Of a stretch of 64,000 nucleotides of DNA, positions 7,999-16,095 are shown piece by piece; the stretch's first letter is position 1; the number at the start of each line of letters is the position of its first letter. The DNA is taken from contig JACKDV010000004.1 in the NCBI GenBank assembly GCA_020633315.1, positions 62,001 to 126,000 of the forward strand, in the 5' to 3' direction. The notes beneath the pieces were generated by a model. The model was not told where the DNA came from. It worked only from the letters and a program-made list of their open reading frames with translations, and searched no databases. The position numbers and the translations under genes are program-made. This DNA is from Myxococcales bacterium (GTDB taxonomy: Bacteria; Myxococcota_A; Polyangia; Nannocystales; Nannocystaceae).

Positions 7999-9501
7999 TC
8001 ACTGCGTGAGCAGCTTGAACTCGATCCGGCGGTTCCGGGCGCGGCCCGCCTTGGTCTCGTTGGAGTCGATGGGCTCGTCGGGCCCCGCCCCGCGGGTGGT
8101 CATGCGGGAGCCCTCGATGCCGTGGTCGATCATCCACTGCTTGACCGCATCGGCGCGTCGCTGCGACAGGTCCACGTTGTGCTCGCGGCCGCCGCGGCTG
8201 TCGGTGTGGCCGCTGATCTCCACCCTCAGCTCGGGGAACTTCTTGAGCACGTCGAGCGCCTCGTTGAGCACCGTCTCGGACTTGGCCTTGATCGTGTCCT
8301 TGTCGGTGTCGAAGAAGATGCCCTCGATCACCCCGCTGAACTTCTCGATCTCCTTGGGCACCTCGTCGGGGCAGCCGTCGGTGTCCTGGAAGCCGTTCCT
8401 GGTCTCGGGCTCCGAGATGCACTGGTCCTGGGGGTCGAGGATCCCGTCGCCGTCCGTGTCCGGGATCGGGCAGCCCTGGTACTCGACCACCCCCGGCACG
8501 TCCACGCACTCGTCGTCGGGGTCGAGGATCCCGTCGCCGTCCGTGTCCGGGATCGGGCAGCCCTGGTACTCGACCACCCCCGGCACGTCCACGCACTCGT
8601 CGTCGGGGTCGAGGATCCCGTCGCCGTCCGTGTCCGGGATCGGGCAGCCCTGGTACTCGACCACCCCCGGCACATCCACGCACTCGTCGTCGGGATCGAG
8701 GATCCCGTCGCCGTCCGTGTCCACGGGGCCCTTCTCGCGCTTGCGCCCCAGCACCACCGAGAAGCCGAGCAGCACCTCGGGGTTGTGGATCACGCCCTCG
8801 TCCACGCCCTGGCCCGCGGTGATGTTGTCGCGGATGTCGAGGCGGAGCTGGGTGTAGCGGGTGAGGTACACCTTCACGCCACCGCCGAAGTGCAGCGAGG
8901 CGTCCACGTCGCGGCCCGCCGCCGCGCGATCGCTGCTCACGTTGAGCATGCCGCCGCCCGCGAGCACGAAGGGCGTCACGCTCCACAGCCCGAGCTGGCC
9001 CACGAAGCTCAGCCGCATGGCCCACAGCGTGGCCGCGAGATCGTCCTGGGTGCGGGTGGGCATCACGCCCGCCTCGCCCTCCACCGCGAAGAAGCGGATG
9101 GGGGTGTAGCCCAGGCGCAGGCCCACGTCGGGCGCCACGCGACCGAAGGTCTTGAAGCCCTGGTTGGGCAGCGCGGTGTCGGGCTCGAACAGCTCGAGCC
9201 GCCGCGAGGGGAGCAGCACGCCGCCGTAGAGCCCCACCTCGCCGGTGTTGCGCTCGGGGGCCCAGCGGCGGATCCACGGGCGATCGCTGCGATCCCCGGC
9301 CCGACTGCGCTTGGGCTTGGTCTTGGCCTCGGGCTCGGCGGCGGCTTCGCCCTGCCCGGAGCCATCGGCGGCCGCGCCATCCCTGGTGCTCAGCGAGATG
9401 CCCGCCGAGGCTTCGCCCTCCGCCTTGGGCTCGGCCGCCATCGCGGTGGTGGACAAGGCCCCGGCGAGCAGGGCCGAGGTCGTGACGATCGCCTTGGACA
9501 T
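7999..9501 (-). CDS. OmpA-family outer-membrane protein with thrombospondin type-3 repeats
   Basis: 500 residues. A signal peptide (cleavage near TTAMAAEP) is followed by an acidic/basic linker, then a beta-strand-rich barrel region (about residues 75-255). Next comes a calcium-binding stalk of type-3 thrombospondin-like repeats (DTDGDGILDPDDECVDVPG), three identical 29-residue units and one diverged. The C-terminal 120 residues are an OmpA peptidoglycan-binding domain with the typical GHTDSRGGREHNVDLS and RNRRIEF motifs. It should sit in the outer membrane and tie it to peptidoglycan. The upstream 214-bp region is shared with a divergent gene at 9716. Confidence 0.92.
   Translation of the reverse strand: MSKAIVTTSALLAGALSTTAMAAEPKAEGEASAGISLSTRDGAAADGSGQGEAAAEPEAKTKPKRSRAGDRSDRPWIRRWAPERNTGEVGLYGGVLLPSRRLELFEPDTALPNQGFKTFGRVAPDVGLRLGYTPIRFFAVEGEAGVMPTRTQDDLAATLWAMRLSFVGQLGLWSVTPFVLAGGGMLNVSSDRAAAGRDVDASLHFGGGVKVYLTRYTQLRLDIRDNITAGQGVDEGVIHNPEVLLGFSVVLGRKREKGPVDTDGDGILDPDDECVDVPGVVEYQGCPIPDTDGDGILDPDDECVDVPGVVEYQGCPIPDTDGDGILDPDDECVDVPGVVEYQGCPIPDTDGDGILDPQDQCISEPETRNGFQDTDGCPDEVPKEIEKFSGVIEGIFFDTDKDTIKAKSETVLNEALDVLKKFPELRVEISGHTDSRGGREHNVDLSQRRADAVKQWMIDHGIEGSRMTTRGAGPDEPIDSNETKAGRARNRRIEFKLLTQ
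8434..8694 (-). repeat. 87-bp tandem repeat, 3 near-identical copies plus partial
   Basis: Units at 8434-8520, 8521-8607 and 8608-8694, with a partial copy from 8695 to about 8724. By eye the copies differ at only one or two bases, including silent sites, so they arose by recent duplication or are kept alike by conversion. They encode the Ca-binding repeats of the OmpA-like protein. Confidence 0.95.
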
Positions 9502-9715
9502 GAGCGCTCCTGGACGAGGTGCGACTGCGATGGTGCGTGAACCCGGGTCGCCGCAGCAAGCCCGGGTGCACGCTCGACTTCGAGCGCGACGCCGGTGCTG
9601 AACGGATGACGGGAGCCCAAGGAGGCATCATCGCTCCCGCGTGGGCCTCGATCACGGCGCCCGAGACCCGCAATTGAGCCGTCCTCGGCCGAACGCACGC
9701 GGTAGAATCCCGTCC

Positions 9716-11446
9716 ATGCGCAACTTGTCTTGGTCGATCCTCGGCGCCCTCGCGTGTGGCCTGCCCGTGGCGTGTGCCGACCCCTGCATCGACGATGGTC
9801 TGGGCCAGGCGATCTGCCCCACCCAGAACAGCGCCGGCGATACCGAGGGAGCCACCGACTCGAGCAGCGCGACCATGGGCTCGGTCACCATGAGCTCGGC
9901 CACGGCGGCGACCATGACCATGGGCATGAGCGGCTCGCAGACCAGCGGGGAGACCGACAGCGACACCGAGGGCACGGCCGACGGCACCGCCGAGGGCACG
10001 GCCACACAGGGCGAGACCGGCGGCTCGCTGTGGTGCGTGGACGCGGACGGCGATGGCTACGGCGATCCCGACCAGTGCCAGAATTCCGACGAGCCGATCG
10101 ACGGCAGCGTGCCCAACGGTGACGACTGCGACGACTCCAACCCTGCGACCTTCCCCGGGGCGGCCCCCAACGACGACCCCGACGCCTGCATGCAGGACGA
10201 GGACGACGACGACTGGGGCGACGACATGCCGCCCCCCGGGGTCGACCCCGGCACCGACTGCTTGGACGAGGACGACACCGTGTCCCCGGGCGCCGCGGAG
10301 AACGAGCCCCGGCTGTGCGCGCAGGACGAGGACGACGACGGCTGGGGCGACGACATGCCCCCGCCGGGAGTCGACCCGGGCAGCGACTGCGCCGACGACA
10401 ACCCCAACGCCTTCCCGGGCGCCGCCGAGGAGGAGGATCCCCCGGACCTGTGCGCCGAGGACGAGGACGGCGACGGCTGGGGCGACCTCGATCCGCCGCC
10501 CGGGGTCGAGCCCGGCAACGACTGCGACGACGAGAACGCCGACGCCTTCCCGGGCGCCGCGCCCAACGAGGATCCCCCGGACCTGTGCACGGTGGACGCC
10601 GACGGCGACGGCTGGGGCGACGCCAACCCCGGGGGGGGCGGCGGCGGGCCGGGTCCCCAGTCGGGCAGCGACTGCTACGACGGCAACCCGGACCTCAACC
10701 CCGACACCCTGCAGCTCACCGCCTTCGCGCCCTACCAGGGGGGCCCCGGCGCGGTCCGTACGATCCAGACGATCGACCCGGCCAACGCCGACCTCAACCT
10801 CTTCGTCACCCTCACCACCCCGATGGGGGGCATCCCCAACGTCAACCTCGTGAGCGCCACGCTCAACGAGGCGGGGGAGATCTTCGCCAGCGACCTCACC
10901 AACGTGCAGCTCGTCACCGCGGACTACGCCGGGACCTGCATGATGGGCCAGGGCGTGCTCGCCCCCGCGGGCATGCCCTACGCGCCGGCGGGCACCGTCG
11001 TGTGCGGCCTGGAGTTCGACGGCGCGGGCACGCTGTACGGCATCGATCTCAACGACACCCTGCGCACCTTCGACCCCGCCACCGGGCAGCTCACGGGGAT
11101 GCCCATCCCGCTGCAGGACGGTGGCGTGCCGATCAACGTGACCTCGTGCGGCATGGCCTACGACTGCACGGGCGATCGCCTGCTGCTGGCCAACGGCGGC
11201 GACTGGTCGATCTACGAGATCGATCGCGTGACCGGGCAGTCCACGGTGCTGCGGGATCTCGATCCCTTCTTCGGGCCGCAGTGGACCCCGGTGGGGCTCG
11301 AGTACGACCCGGTGTCGGGCAACGCCTATCTCTCGATCGGCCCGAGCCTGTGGGAGGTGGAGCTCGACAGCGCCGCGCCGCCCGTGCTGGTCGGCAACTT
11401 CGCGCAGACCGTCTCCAACCTGCAGTACCTGCCCATCTGTCAGTAG
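9716..11446 (+). CDS. secreted Asp-rich protein with five MopE-like metal-binding repeats and C-terminal propeller-like region
   Basis: 576 residues from the ATG at 9716, chosen because a signal peptide (NLSWSILGALACGLPVAC) follows at once; an upstream in-frame ATG at 9641 gives a non-signal leader. After a Thr/Ser/Gly spacer come five repeats of about 40 residues with the pattern DxDGDGWGD...DCDD...FPGA, rich in Asp and with paired Cys. This matches the putative metal-binding motif seen in MopE-type proteins. The last ~250 residues (GIDLNDTLRTFDPATG and similar) look like a beta-propeller of the DUF4394 kind. Likely extracellular and metal- or calcium-stabilised. Ligand unknown. Confidence 0.82.
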   Translation: MRNLSWSILGALACGLPVACADPCIDDGLGQAICPTQNSAGDTEGATDSSSATMGSVTMSSATAATMTMGMSGSQTSGETDSDTEGTADGTAEGTATQGETGGSLWCVDADGDGYGDPDQCQNSDEPIDGSVPNGDDCDDSNPATFPGAAPNDDPDACMQDEDDDDWGDDMPPPGVDPGTDCLDEDDTVSPGAAENEPRLCAQDEDDDGWGDDMPPPGVDPGSDCADDNPNAFPGAAEEEDPPDLCAEDEDGDGWGDLDPPPGVEPGNDCDDENADAFPGAAPNEDPPDLCTVDADGDGWGDANPGGGGGGPGPQSGSDCYDGNPDLNPDTLQLTAFAPYQGGPGAVRTIQTIDPANADLNLFVTLTTPMGGIPNVNLVSATLNEAGEIFASDLTNVQLVTADYAGTCMMGQGVLAPAGMPYAPAGTVVCGLEFDGAGTLYGIDLNDTLRTFDPATGQLTGMPIPLQDGGVPINVTSCGMAYDCTGDRLLLANGGDWSIYEIDRVTGQSTVLRDLDPFFGPQWTPVGLEYDPVSGNAYLSIGPSLWEVELDSAAPPVLVGNFAQTVSNLQYLPICQ

Positions 11447-11505
11447 CGCCCGCCTCCCCGAACGGGGAGTTACGATCGCGAGCTCGCGGGTGGTGAGCTG
11501 GGGCA

Positions 11506-12432
11506 ATGGAGCCCTTCATCCCCTGTTCCCCCCGCCGCGTGCGTCCCGAGCTGCGCGGCAAGGCTCGCAAGATCGCGTGGCGGGTCAACCCCGGAAACCG
11601 CAGCGAGCTCCCCGAGGAGGCGACGATCGAGGGCACGGCGCGGCTGGCCCTCGACCGGGAGCGGCGATGGTACGACCAGGAGGTGGACCTGACGGTGCAG
11701 TTCCTCGATGCACCGCCCGCGGAGCTGCGCCGCGAGATCCTGGCGCACATGAATTCGTGGGGAGAGACGGCGGCCGTCCGCTTCCGCGAGACCCGGGGCT
11801 ACGCCACCGTTCGCATCGCGCGGGCGCCCGGGGACGGGCACTGGTCCTACGTGGGCACCGACGTGCTGGTGGTCACCGATCCCGACGAGCCCACCATGAA
11901 CCTGGACGGCTTCACCGTCTCGACCCCCGAGCGCGAGCTCCGACGAGTGGTGCGCCACGAGACGGGACACACCCTGGGCTTCCAGCACGAGCACCTGCGG
12001 CGGGAGATCGTCGAGCGCATCGATCCCGATCGGGCGATCCGCTACTTCGAGCGCAGCTCGGGGTGGGAGCCCGACGAGGTGCGGCTGCAGGTGCTCACGC
12101 CGCTGGAGGAGGCGTCGATCTTCGCGACCCCCGACGCCGACGAGACCTCGATCATGACCTACTCGCTGCCGGCCGAGATCATGCGCGACGGCCAGGCGGT
12201 GGTCGGCGGGACCGACATCACCGCGCTCGACCGGGAGCACATCGCGAGGATCTACCCCCGCGAGGCCGCCCCCACCGAGGGGCCGGCCCGGGCTCCCGCA
12301 CGCGCGTCCGCGGTGCCGCTCGAGGCCGCCGCGACCCGCTCCAGCACCAGCCATGGCGGCCTGCTCTACTTCCCGGAGGGGACCGATCCCTCGACCATCG
12401 CGGCCATCATCGCCGCGCTCGAGGGGCGCTGA
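11506..12432 (+). CDS. astacin-like zinc metallopeptidase (M12A family)
   Basis: 308 residues. HETGHTLGFQHEH at residues 151-163 followed by LRRE matches the astacin signature HExxHxxGFxHExxR, with the third zinc His in place. A Met-turn (SIMTYS) follows about 60 residues later, as the metzincin fold needs. There is no obvious signal peptide; the N-terminus (MEPFIPCSPRRVRPEL) is basic, so export may use another route or the enzyme may act inside the cell. The C-terminal 60 residues are a separate tail. It is the first of three unrelated zinc peptidases in a row on this strand. Confidence 0.88.
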   Translation: MEPFIPCSPRRVRPELRGKARKIAWRVNPGNRSELPEEATIEGTARLALDRERRWYDQEVDLTVQFLDAPPAELRREILAHMNSWGETAAVRFRETRGYATVRIARAPGDGHWSYVGTDVLVVTDPDEPTMNLDGFTVSTPERELRRVVRHETGHTLGFQHEHLRREIVERIDPDRAIRYFERSSGWEPDEVRLQVLTPLEEASIFATPDADETSIMTYSLPAEIMRDGQAVVGGTDITALDREHIARIYPREAAPTEGPARAPARASAVPLEAAATRSSTSHGGLLYFPEGTDPSTIAAIIAALEGR

Positions 12433-12452
12433 GCGTCCTGGGGGATCCCCGA

Positions 12453-12492
12453 CGAGCAAGAGGGCCGACGGTGTGCCGTCGACCCTCGCTCG
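12453..12492 (+). terminator. strong hairpin 20 bp after astacin-like gene
   Basis: The arms CGAGC, GAGGG and GACGG (12453-12471) pair with CCGTC, CCCTC and GCTCG (12476-12492) around a TGTG loop, giving 15 base pairs with a 2-nt bulge and a 2x2 internal loop. No T-run follows, so it would be a Rho-assisted or RNA-protecting structure rather than a classical intrinsic terminator. Confidence 0.6.
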
Positions 12493-12915
12493 CCTCCTCC
12501 TGGTGTCGTTGGTCCTTCGTCTTCGATCGTGCAGGCGCTGGCCGCCGCCCCGTCCACCCCACGGAAGGGTCGAACGGCAGGGTGAGGATGATGGCCGCGA
12601 GGCAGATGGAGCGGCGGGCCTTGCCTGGACGCTCCTCCATGAAGCACGTGTCGTGCCAAGTCTGGGGGTGTGGGGAACCGACGAGTTGGATCGCGCGACC
12701 GAGCTCGGCTGGGCAAGCCGCCCTGGGCTGGTTGCCCAAGCCCGGCTCCGATCGTGGCCCGAGCGGCCTCGCCCGCGAGACGCAGGCGGGACCTCCGCCA
12801 CGGCGGACCGCGTTCTGCCCCGATCCCCGCGCGGCTGGGCGAATCGCCGCCAACCCGCTCGACCTTCGCCCGACCGCGATTGGCCTGCTAGCTTGATCGC
12901 AGAGGTAGGAAGAGC
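12493..12915 (+). other. 423-bp stretch without convincing gene
   Basis: No frame here keeps the normal third-position GC bias. Open frames on both strands are Arg/Pro/Ser-rich without motifs. A second inverted repeat is visible: ATGGAGCG at 12606-12613 against CGCTCC with a following TCCAT at 12630-12640. The stretch may be decayed sequence or hold an unannotated RNA, and it contains the promoter of the next gene. Confidence 0.4.
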
Positions 12916-13980
12916 GTGTCGTCACGGCGAGCCATCGTGCTCGCATCGTGCCTGGGGACGGCGCCGTTCGGCTGCCAGCCTCCCCTTCCCGAGCTCGAGG
13001 CCGAAGGCGAGCGAGTCGTGGTGGGGGTGCAGGGCGACGTCGAGCTGTGTGCAGGCACTCTGCGGGCGTGGGATCAGCACGTGGTCTCGGTGGAGACCCA
13101 GCTGGGCATCGCTCGCGATCCCGACGATCGGCTCGAGGTCTACGTGGTCGACCAGACCGAGCCGTGGTGCCAGGACGTGATGGCCTGCTACATCGGCGGC
13201 TGGGCCGACGCCACCTTCGTGCCCGCCTATGCCCCCCACGCCATCTGGCACGAGCTGGTGCACCACGTGGTCTCGGGCTCGGAGCTGGGCATGACCGATC
13301 GCTTCCTCAGCGAGGGCCTGGCCGGCTCGCTGGGCGACAACTGGTGCCCGCCGCCGGGAGCCGAGTGGCCCACCCCGCCGCTGCGCACCCTGGTGGCCCG
13401 CAACGACCTGGCGTACGAGCACTACCCTCGCGCGGCCCAGCTCGTGGACTGGATCCGCCAGGAGCACGGCACGCCCACCCTGGTGGCGCTGGTGGAGTGC
13501 ATGGAGCGGGGGCAGCCCTTCGCCGAGGCGCAGCGCTGCTTCGAGCAGGTGCTCGGCGCCGACGTGGATGCGGTGAGCGACCTGCTCGACGAGGTCGCGC
13601 CGCCGCTGCACGCCAACCCCACGGTGTGCGATGGCCCGGCCGAGCCCTGGGCGGGGGACACCTGGAGCCTCGACGCGGTGCTCGCCTGCGAGGATCCCTC
13701 GGTGAGCAACGGCTTCCGCTCGCGCCACGATCGCAAGACCTCGATCCGGCTCGACCTGCCCCGCGCGGGCAACTACGCGGTGGTGATCCAGGGCGACGGC
13801 GATGCCACGATCGAGCTCGAGCCCTGCTTCTGCATGGGCTCCGACGGCGGCCTGCTGCACGCGTCCGACGGGCGCTCGTTCTGGGTGGGCGAGCCGGGGC
13901 GCTACCGCCTGGTGGTGAGGACCGACGATCCGGCCACCTCGCGGGTGCACGTGGAGCTGTGGCCGCTCGACGTCGAGTAG
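12916..13980 (+). CDS. secreted HExxH metallopeptidase-like protein
   Basis: 354 residues from a GTG start with a short signal-like N-terminus ending at Cys 20 (TAPFGC, a poor lipobox). The zinc motif HELVHHVV lies at residues 112-119 and is followed 20 or so residues later by FLSEGLAGSLGD, where the Glu is a candidate third ligand, as in gluzincin peptidases. Several Cys pairs (CQDVMAC, CFC) suggest an oxidising compartment. The C-terminal ~110 residues look like a beta-sandwich (pre-peptidase C-terminal-like: SIRLDLPRAGNYAVVIQG). Substrate unknown. Confidence 0.72.
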   Translation: MSSRRAIVLASCLGTAPFGCQPPLPELEAEGERVVVGVQGDVELCAGTLRAWDQHVVSVETQLGIARDPDDRLEVYVVDQTEPWCQDVMACYIGGWADATFVPAYAPHAIWHELVHHVVSGSELGMTDRFLSEGLAGSLGDNWCPPPGAEWPTPPLRTLVARNDLAYEHYPRAAQLVDWIRQEHGTPTLVALVECMERGQPFAEAQRCFEQVLGADVDAVSDLLDEVAPPLHANPTVCDGPAEPWAGDTWSLDAVLACEDPSVSNGFRSRHDRKTSIRLDLPRAGNYAVVIQGDGDATIELEPCFCMGSDGGLLHASDGRSFWVGEPGRYRLVVRTDDPATSRVHVELWPLDVE

Positions 13981-14051
13981 GCCGCCTGGGGCCGCGGGCG
14001 CGCCCTCGCGGGAATGAACCCGGGGCGCGCGCTCGTACGTTGGGGCACGCC

Positions 14052-14783
14052 ATGCGCCAGCCGCTCCTCGCCCTGCCGCTGCTGCTGCTCGCGGTCGCCT
14101 GCGATCCCGCCCCGCCGGCCCCGCGCCGCGTCGAGGCCCCGTCGCCGGTCGCGATGGCAGCCCCCACCGAGACCACGCCCGCCGCCCCCTCCGCCCCGAC
14201 GTCGACCGACGAGCTCGCGACCCGGGGCGAGGTGATCCTGGTGCCCCTGGGCCAGCCGTTCCCCGAGGACGTGCTCGATGCGATCGAGGGCTCGCTGCGA
14301 GACGAGCTGCAGGTGGAGGTCACCCGGCACGAGCGGCTGCCCCTGCCCCGCGCGGCCTACTACCGCCCCCGCAAGCGCTACCGCGCCGACAAGCTGCTCG
14401 ACCACCTGCTCGAGCGCTTCCCCGAGATCCCGCCCACCACTCGCGTGCTCGGTCTCACCACCACCGACATCTCCACGACCAAGGGCAAGCACCAGGACTG
14501 GGGCATCTTCGGGCTGGGCCTGGTGCCGGGGCAGGCGGCGGTGGTGTCGATCCATCGCCTGCGTCGCGGCGCCAAGGATCGCGCGCAGCTCCGCAATCGG
14601 GCGGCCATCACCGCCATCCACGAGGTGGGACACACCTTCGGTCTCGATCACTGCCCCGAGGAGCTGTGCCCCATGCAGGACGCCGAGGGCAGCATCACCA
14701 ACACCGACACCAGCACCGGTCACCTGGGACCGAGCTGCCGCACCACGCTCGACGCTCGCTTCCCCTTGCGGGACACCCCGTGA
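14052..14783 (+). CDS. archaemetzincin-like zinc peptidase, predicted lipoprotein
   Basis: 243 residues. The zinc motif HEVGHTFGLDHC at residues 190-201 followed by PEELCPM is the archaemetzincin signature (HExxHxxGxxHCxxxxCxM). Of the final CxxC pair only one Cys is present (GPSCRTTL). Unlike most archaemetzincins, which are cytosolic, this one starts with a signal peptide and lipobox (LLLAVAC, Cys 17) and a Pro/Ala/Thr linker, so it should be anchored outside the inner membrane. The start ATG at 14052 is fixed by the signal peptide. Confidence 0.85.
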   Translation: MRQPLLALPLLLLAVACDPAPPAPRRVEAPSPVAMAAPTETTPAAPSAPTSTDELATRGEVILVPLGQPFPEDVLDAIEGSLRDELQVEVTRHERLPLPRAAYYRPRKRYRADKLLDHLLERFPEIPPTTRVLGLTTTDISTTKGKHQDWGIFGLGLVPGQAAVVSIHRLRRGAKDRAQLRNRAAITAIHEVGHTFGLDHCPEELCPMQDAEGSITNTDTSTGHLGPSCRTTLDARFPLRDTP

Positions 14784-14906
14784 AACGCCGGGGTCGCGAA
14801 CGACCGTTCTCGGCCCGCGCGTGCTCGCCACCCCTGCTCGCTTACCAAAATGAGCGCCAATGATCGCTTGCGACGCGAACGGGTCGCAGTACTCTCCCTG
14901 TTCGTG

Positions 14907-15995
14907 ATGCAGGGTCGAACGCTCGTGGTCGGACTCGGACTCGGACTCGGACTGGGCGCGGTCGCGTCGGGAGGCTGCGGCTCGCCCGTCGATCGCACGC
15001 CGCAGGAGACCGACAGCGACACCAACCACTTCGACTTCACCACCGGCGAGGTCAAGCTCGACCTGGCGGTGGGCAGCGGCCCGCCCACCGGCATGCCCCC
15101 CGAGTTCACCGACGGTGGCTGCGCCGAGGTGGAGGTGGTGGTCACGCCCGTCATCCCCACCCTGGTGCTGCTGGTGGATCAGTCCGGCAGCATGACCTCG
15201 GACTTCGCCGGCCAGAGCCGCTGGGACGCCATGTACGAGACGCTGATGGATCCCACCGACGGCGTGGTGGCGAGCCTCGAGTCCTCGGTGCGCTTCGGCC
15301 TCACCCTCTACACCAGCGTGGACGGCTTCGAAGGCGGGGAGTGCCCCATGCTCACCACGGTCGAGCCCGCGCTCGACAACTACGGGGCGATCGATGCCGA
15401 GTTCTCCCCCGCCTCGCCCGTCGACGAGACGCCCACCGGCGAGTCGCTGGCCGCGGTGGCGCAGCAGCTCGCCGCGTTCCCGGCCGAGGGGCCCAAGGGC
15501 ATCGTGCTGGCCACCGACGGCGAACCCGACACCTGCGCCGAGCCCAACCCCCAAAACGGCCAGCCCGAGGCGCTCGCGGCCGCGCAGATGGCCTTCGGGC
15601 TGGGCATCACCACGCACATCATCAGCGTGGGCAACGAGGTGGGCGCCGATCACCTGCAGCAGATGGCCAACGTGGGCGTGGGCAAGCTCCCCGACGATCC
15701 CATGCCTGCGCCCTACTACCAGGCCCTCGACGCCCAGATGCTGGTGGATGCGTTCGAGGAGATCATCGGCTCGTTCGTGAGCTGCCAGCTCGTGATCGAC
15801 GGAGAGGTCGACCTCGAGCAGGCCTGCGACGGCACGGTGAGCCTCGACGGCATGGAGCTCGAGTGCGGGACGGACTACCACCTGCCCGACGCCTCCACCC
15901 TCGAGCTGCTCGGAGAGGCCTGCAGCATCCTGCAGGACGGGGGCGAGCACAGCGTGACCGCCACCTGGCCCTGCGGCGCGGTGCAGATCCCCTAA
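14907..15995 (+). CDS. von Willebrand factor A domain lipoprotein
   Basis: 362 residues from the ATG at 14907, chosen over 14850 because it puts the hydrophobic core (VVGLGLGLGLGAVAS) and Cys of the signal peptide in the right place. The vWA domain spans about residues 75-300: DQSGSM at 91-96 is the metal-ion-dependent adhesion site, TPTGESL supplies the conserved Thr, and ATDGEPD the conserved Asp. So it should bind a divalent cation and a protein partner. A Cys-containing C-terminal domain follows. Likely surface adhesion or assembly role; partner unknown. Confidence 0.85.
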   Translation: MQGRTLVVGLGLGLGLGAVASGGCGSPVDRTPQETDSDTNHFDFTTGEVKLDLAVGSGPPTGMPPEFTDGGCAEVEVVVTPVIPTLVLLVDQSGSMTSDFAGQSRWDAMYETLMDPTDGVVASLESSVRFGLTLYTSVDGFEGGECPMLTTVEPALDNYGAIDAEFSPASPVDETPTGESLAAVAQQLAAFPAEGPKGIVLATDGEPDTCAEPNPQNGQPEALAAAQMAFGLGITTHIISVGNEVGADHLQQMANVGVGKLPDDPMPAPYYQALDAQMLVDAFEEIIGSFVSCQLVIDGEVDLEQACDGTVSLDGMELECGTDYHLPDASTLELLGEACSILQDGGEHSVTATWPCGAVQIP

Positions 15996-16095
15996 CGCCG
16001 TACCGCTCGTCCCGAGCGCGTGCTCGGGTGTGCTCGCGTGCGCTCGGGGCCCGCCGAGGTTCCGCCATGCCGTTCGGCGTGGGAGCATCCTCGGC

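Noticed and set aside
8434..8724. CRISPR array
   Set aside because: Units are adjacent copies without spacers and code for Ca-binding repeats in the OmpA protein.
7916..11506. Very long minus-strand open frame (over 1100 codons)
   Set aside because: It runs antisense to the MopE-like gene and out of frame through the OmpA gene. The product is rich in Arg, Gly, His and Val repeats with no motif, as expected for a shadow frame in GC-rich DNA.
12407..12946. Minus-strand frame of 179 codons in the gap after the astacin gene
   Set aside because: No G/C bias at third positions, Arg/Pro/Ser-rich product, overlaps the 3' end of one gene and the 5' end of another. Not supported as a gene.
14930..14965. 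Short GGACTC direct repeats before the vWA gene body
   Set aside because: They encode the Gly-Leu core of the signal peptide and lie within the gene, so no separate role is needed.
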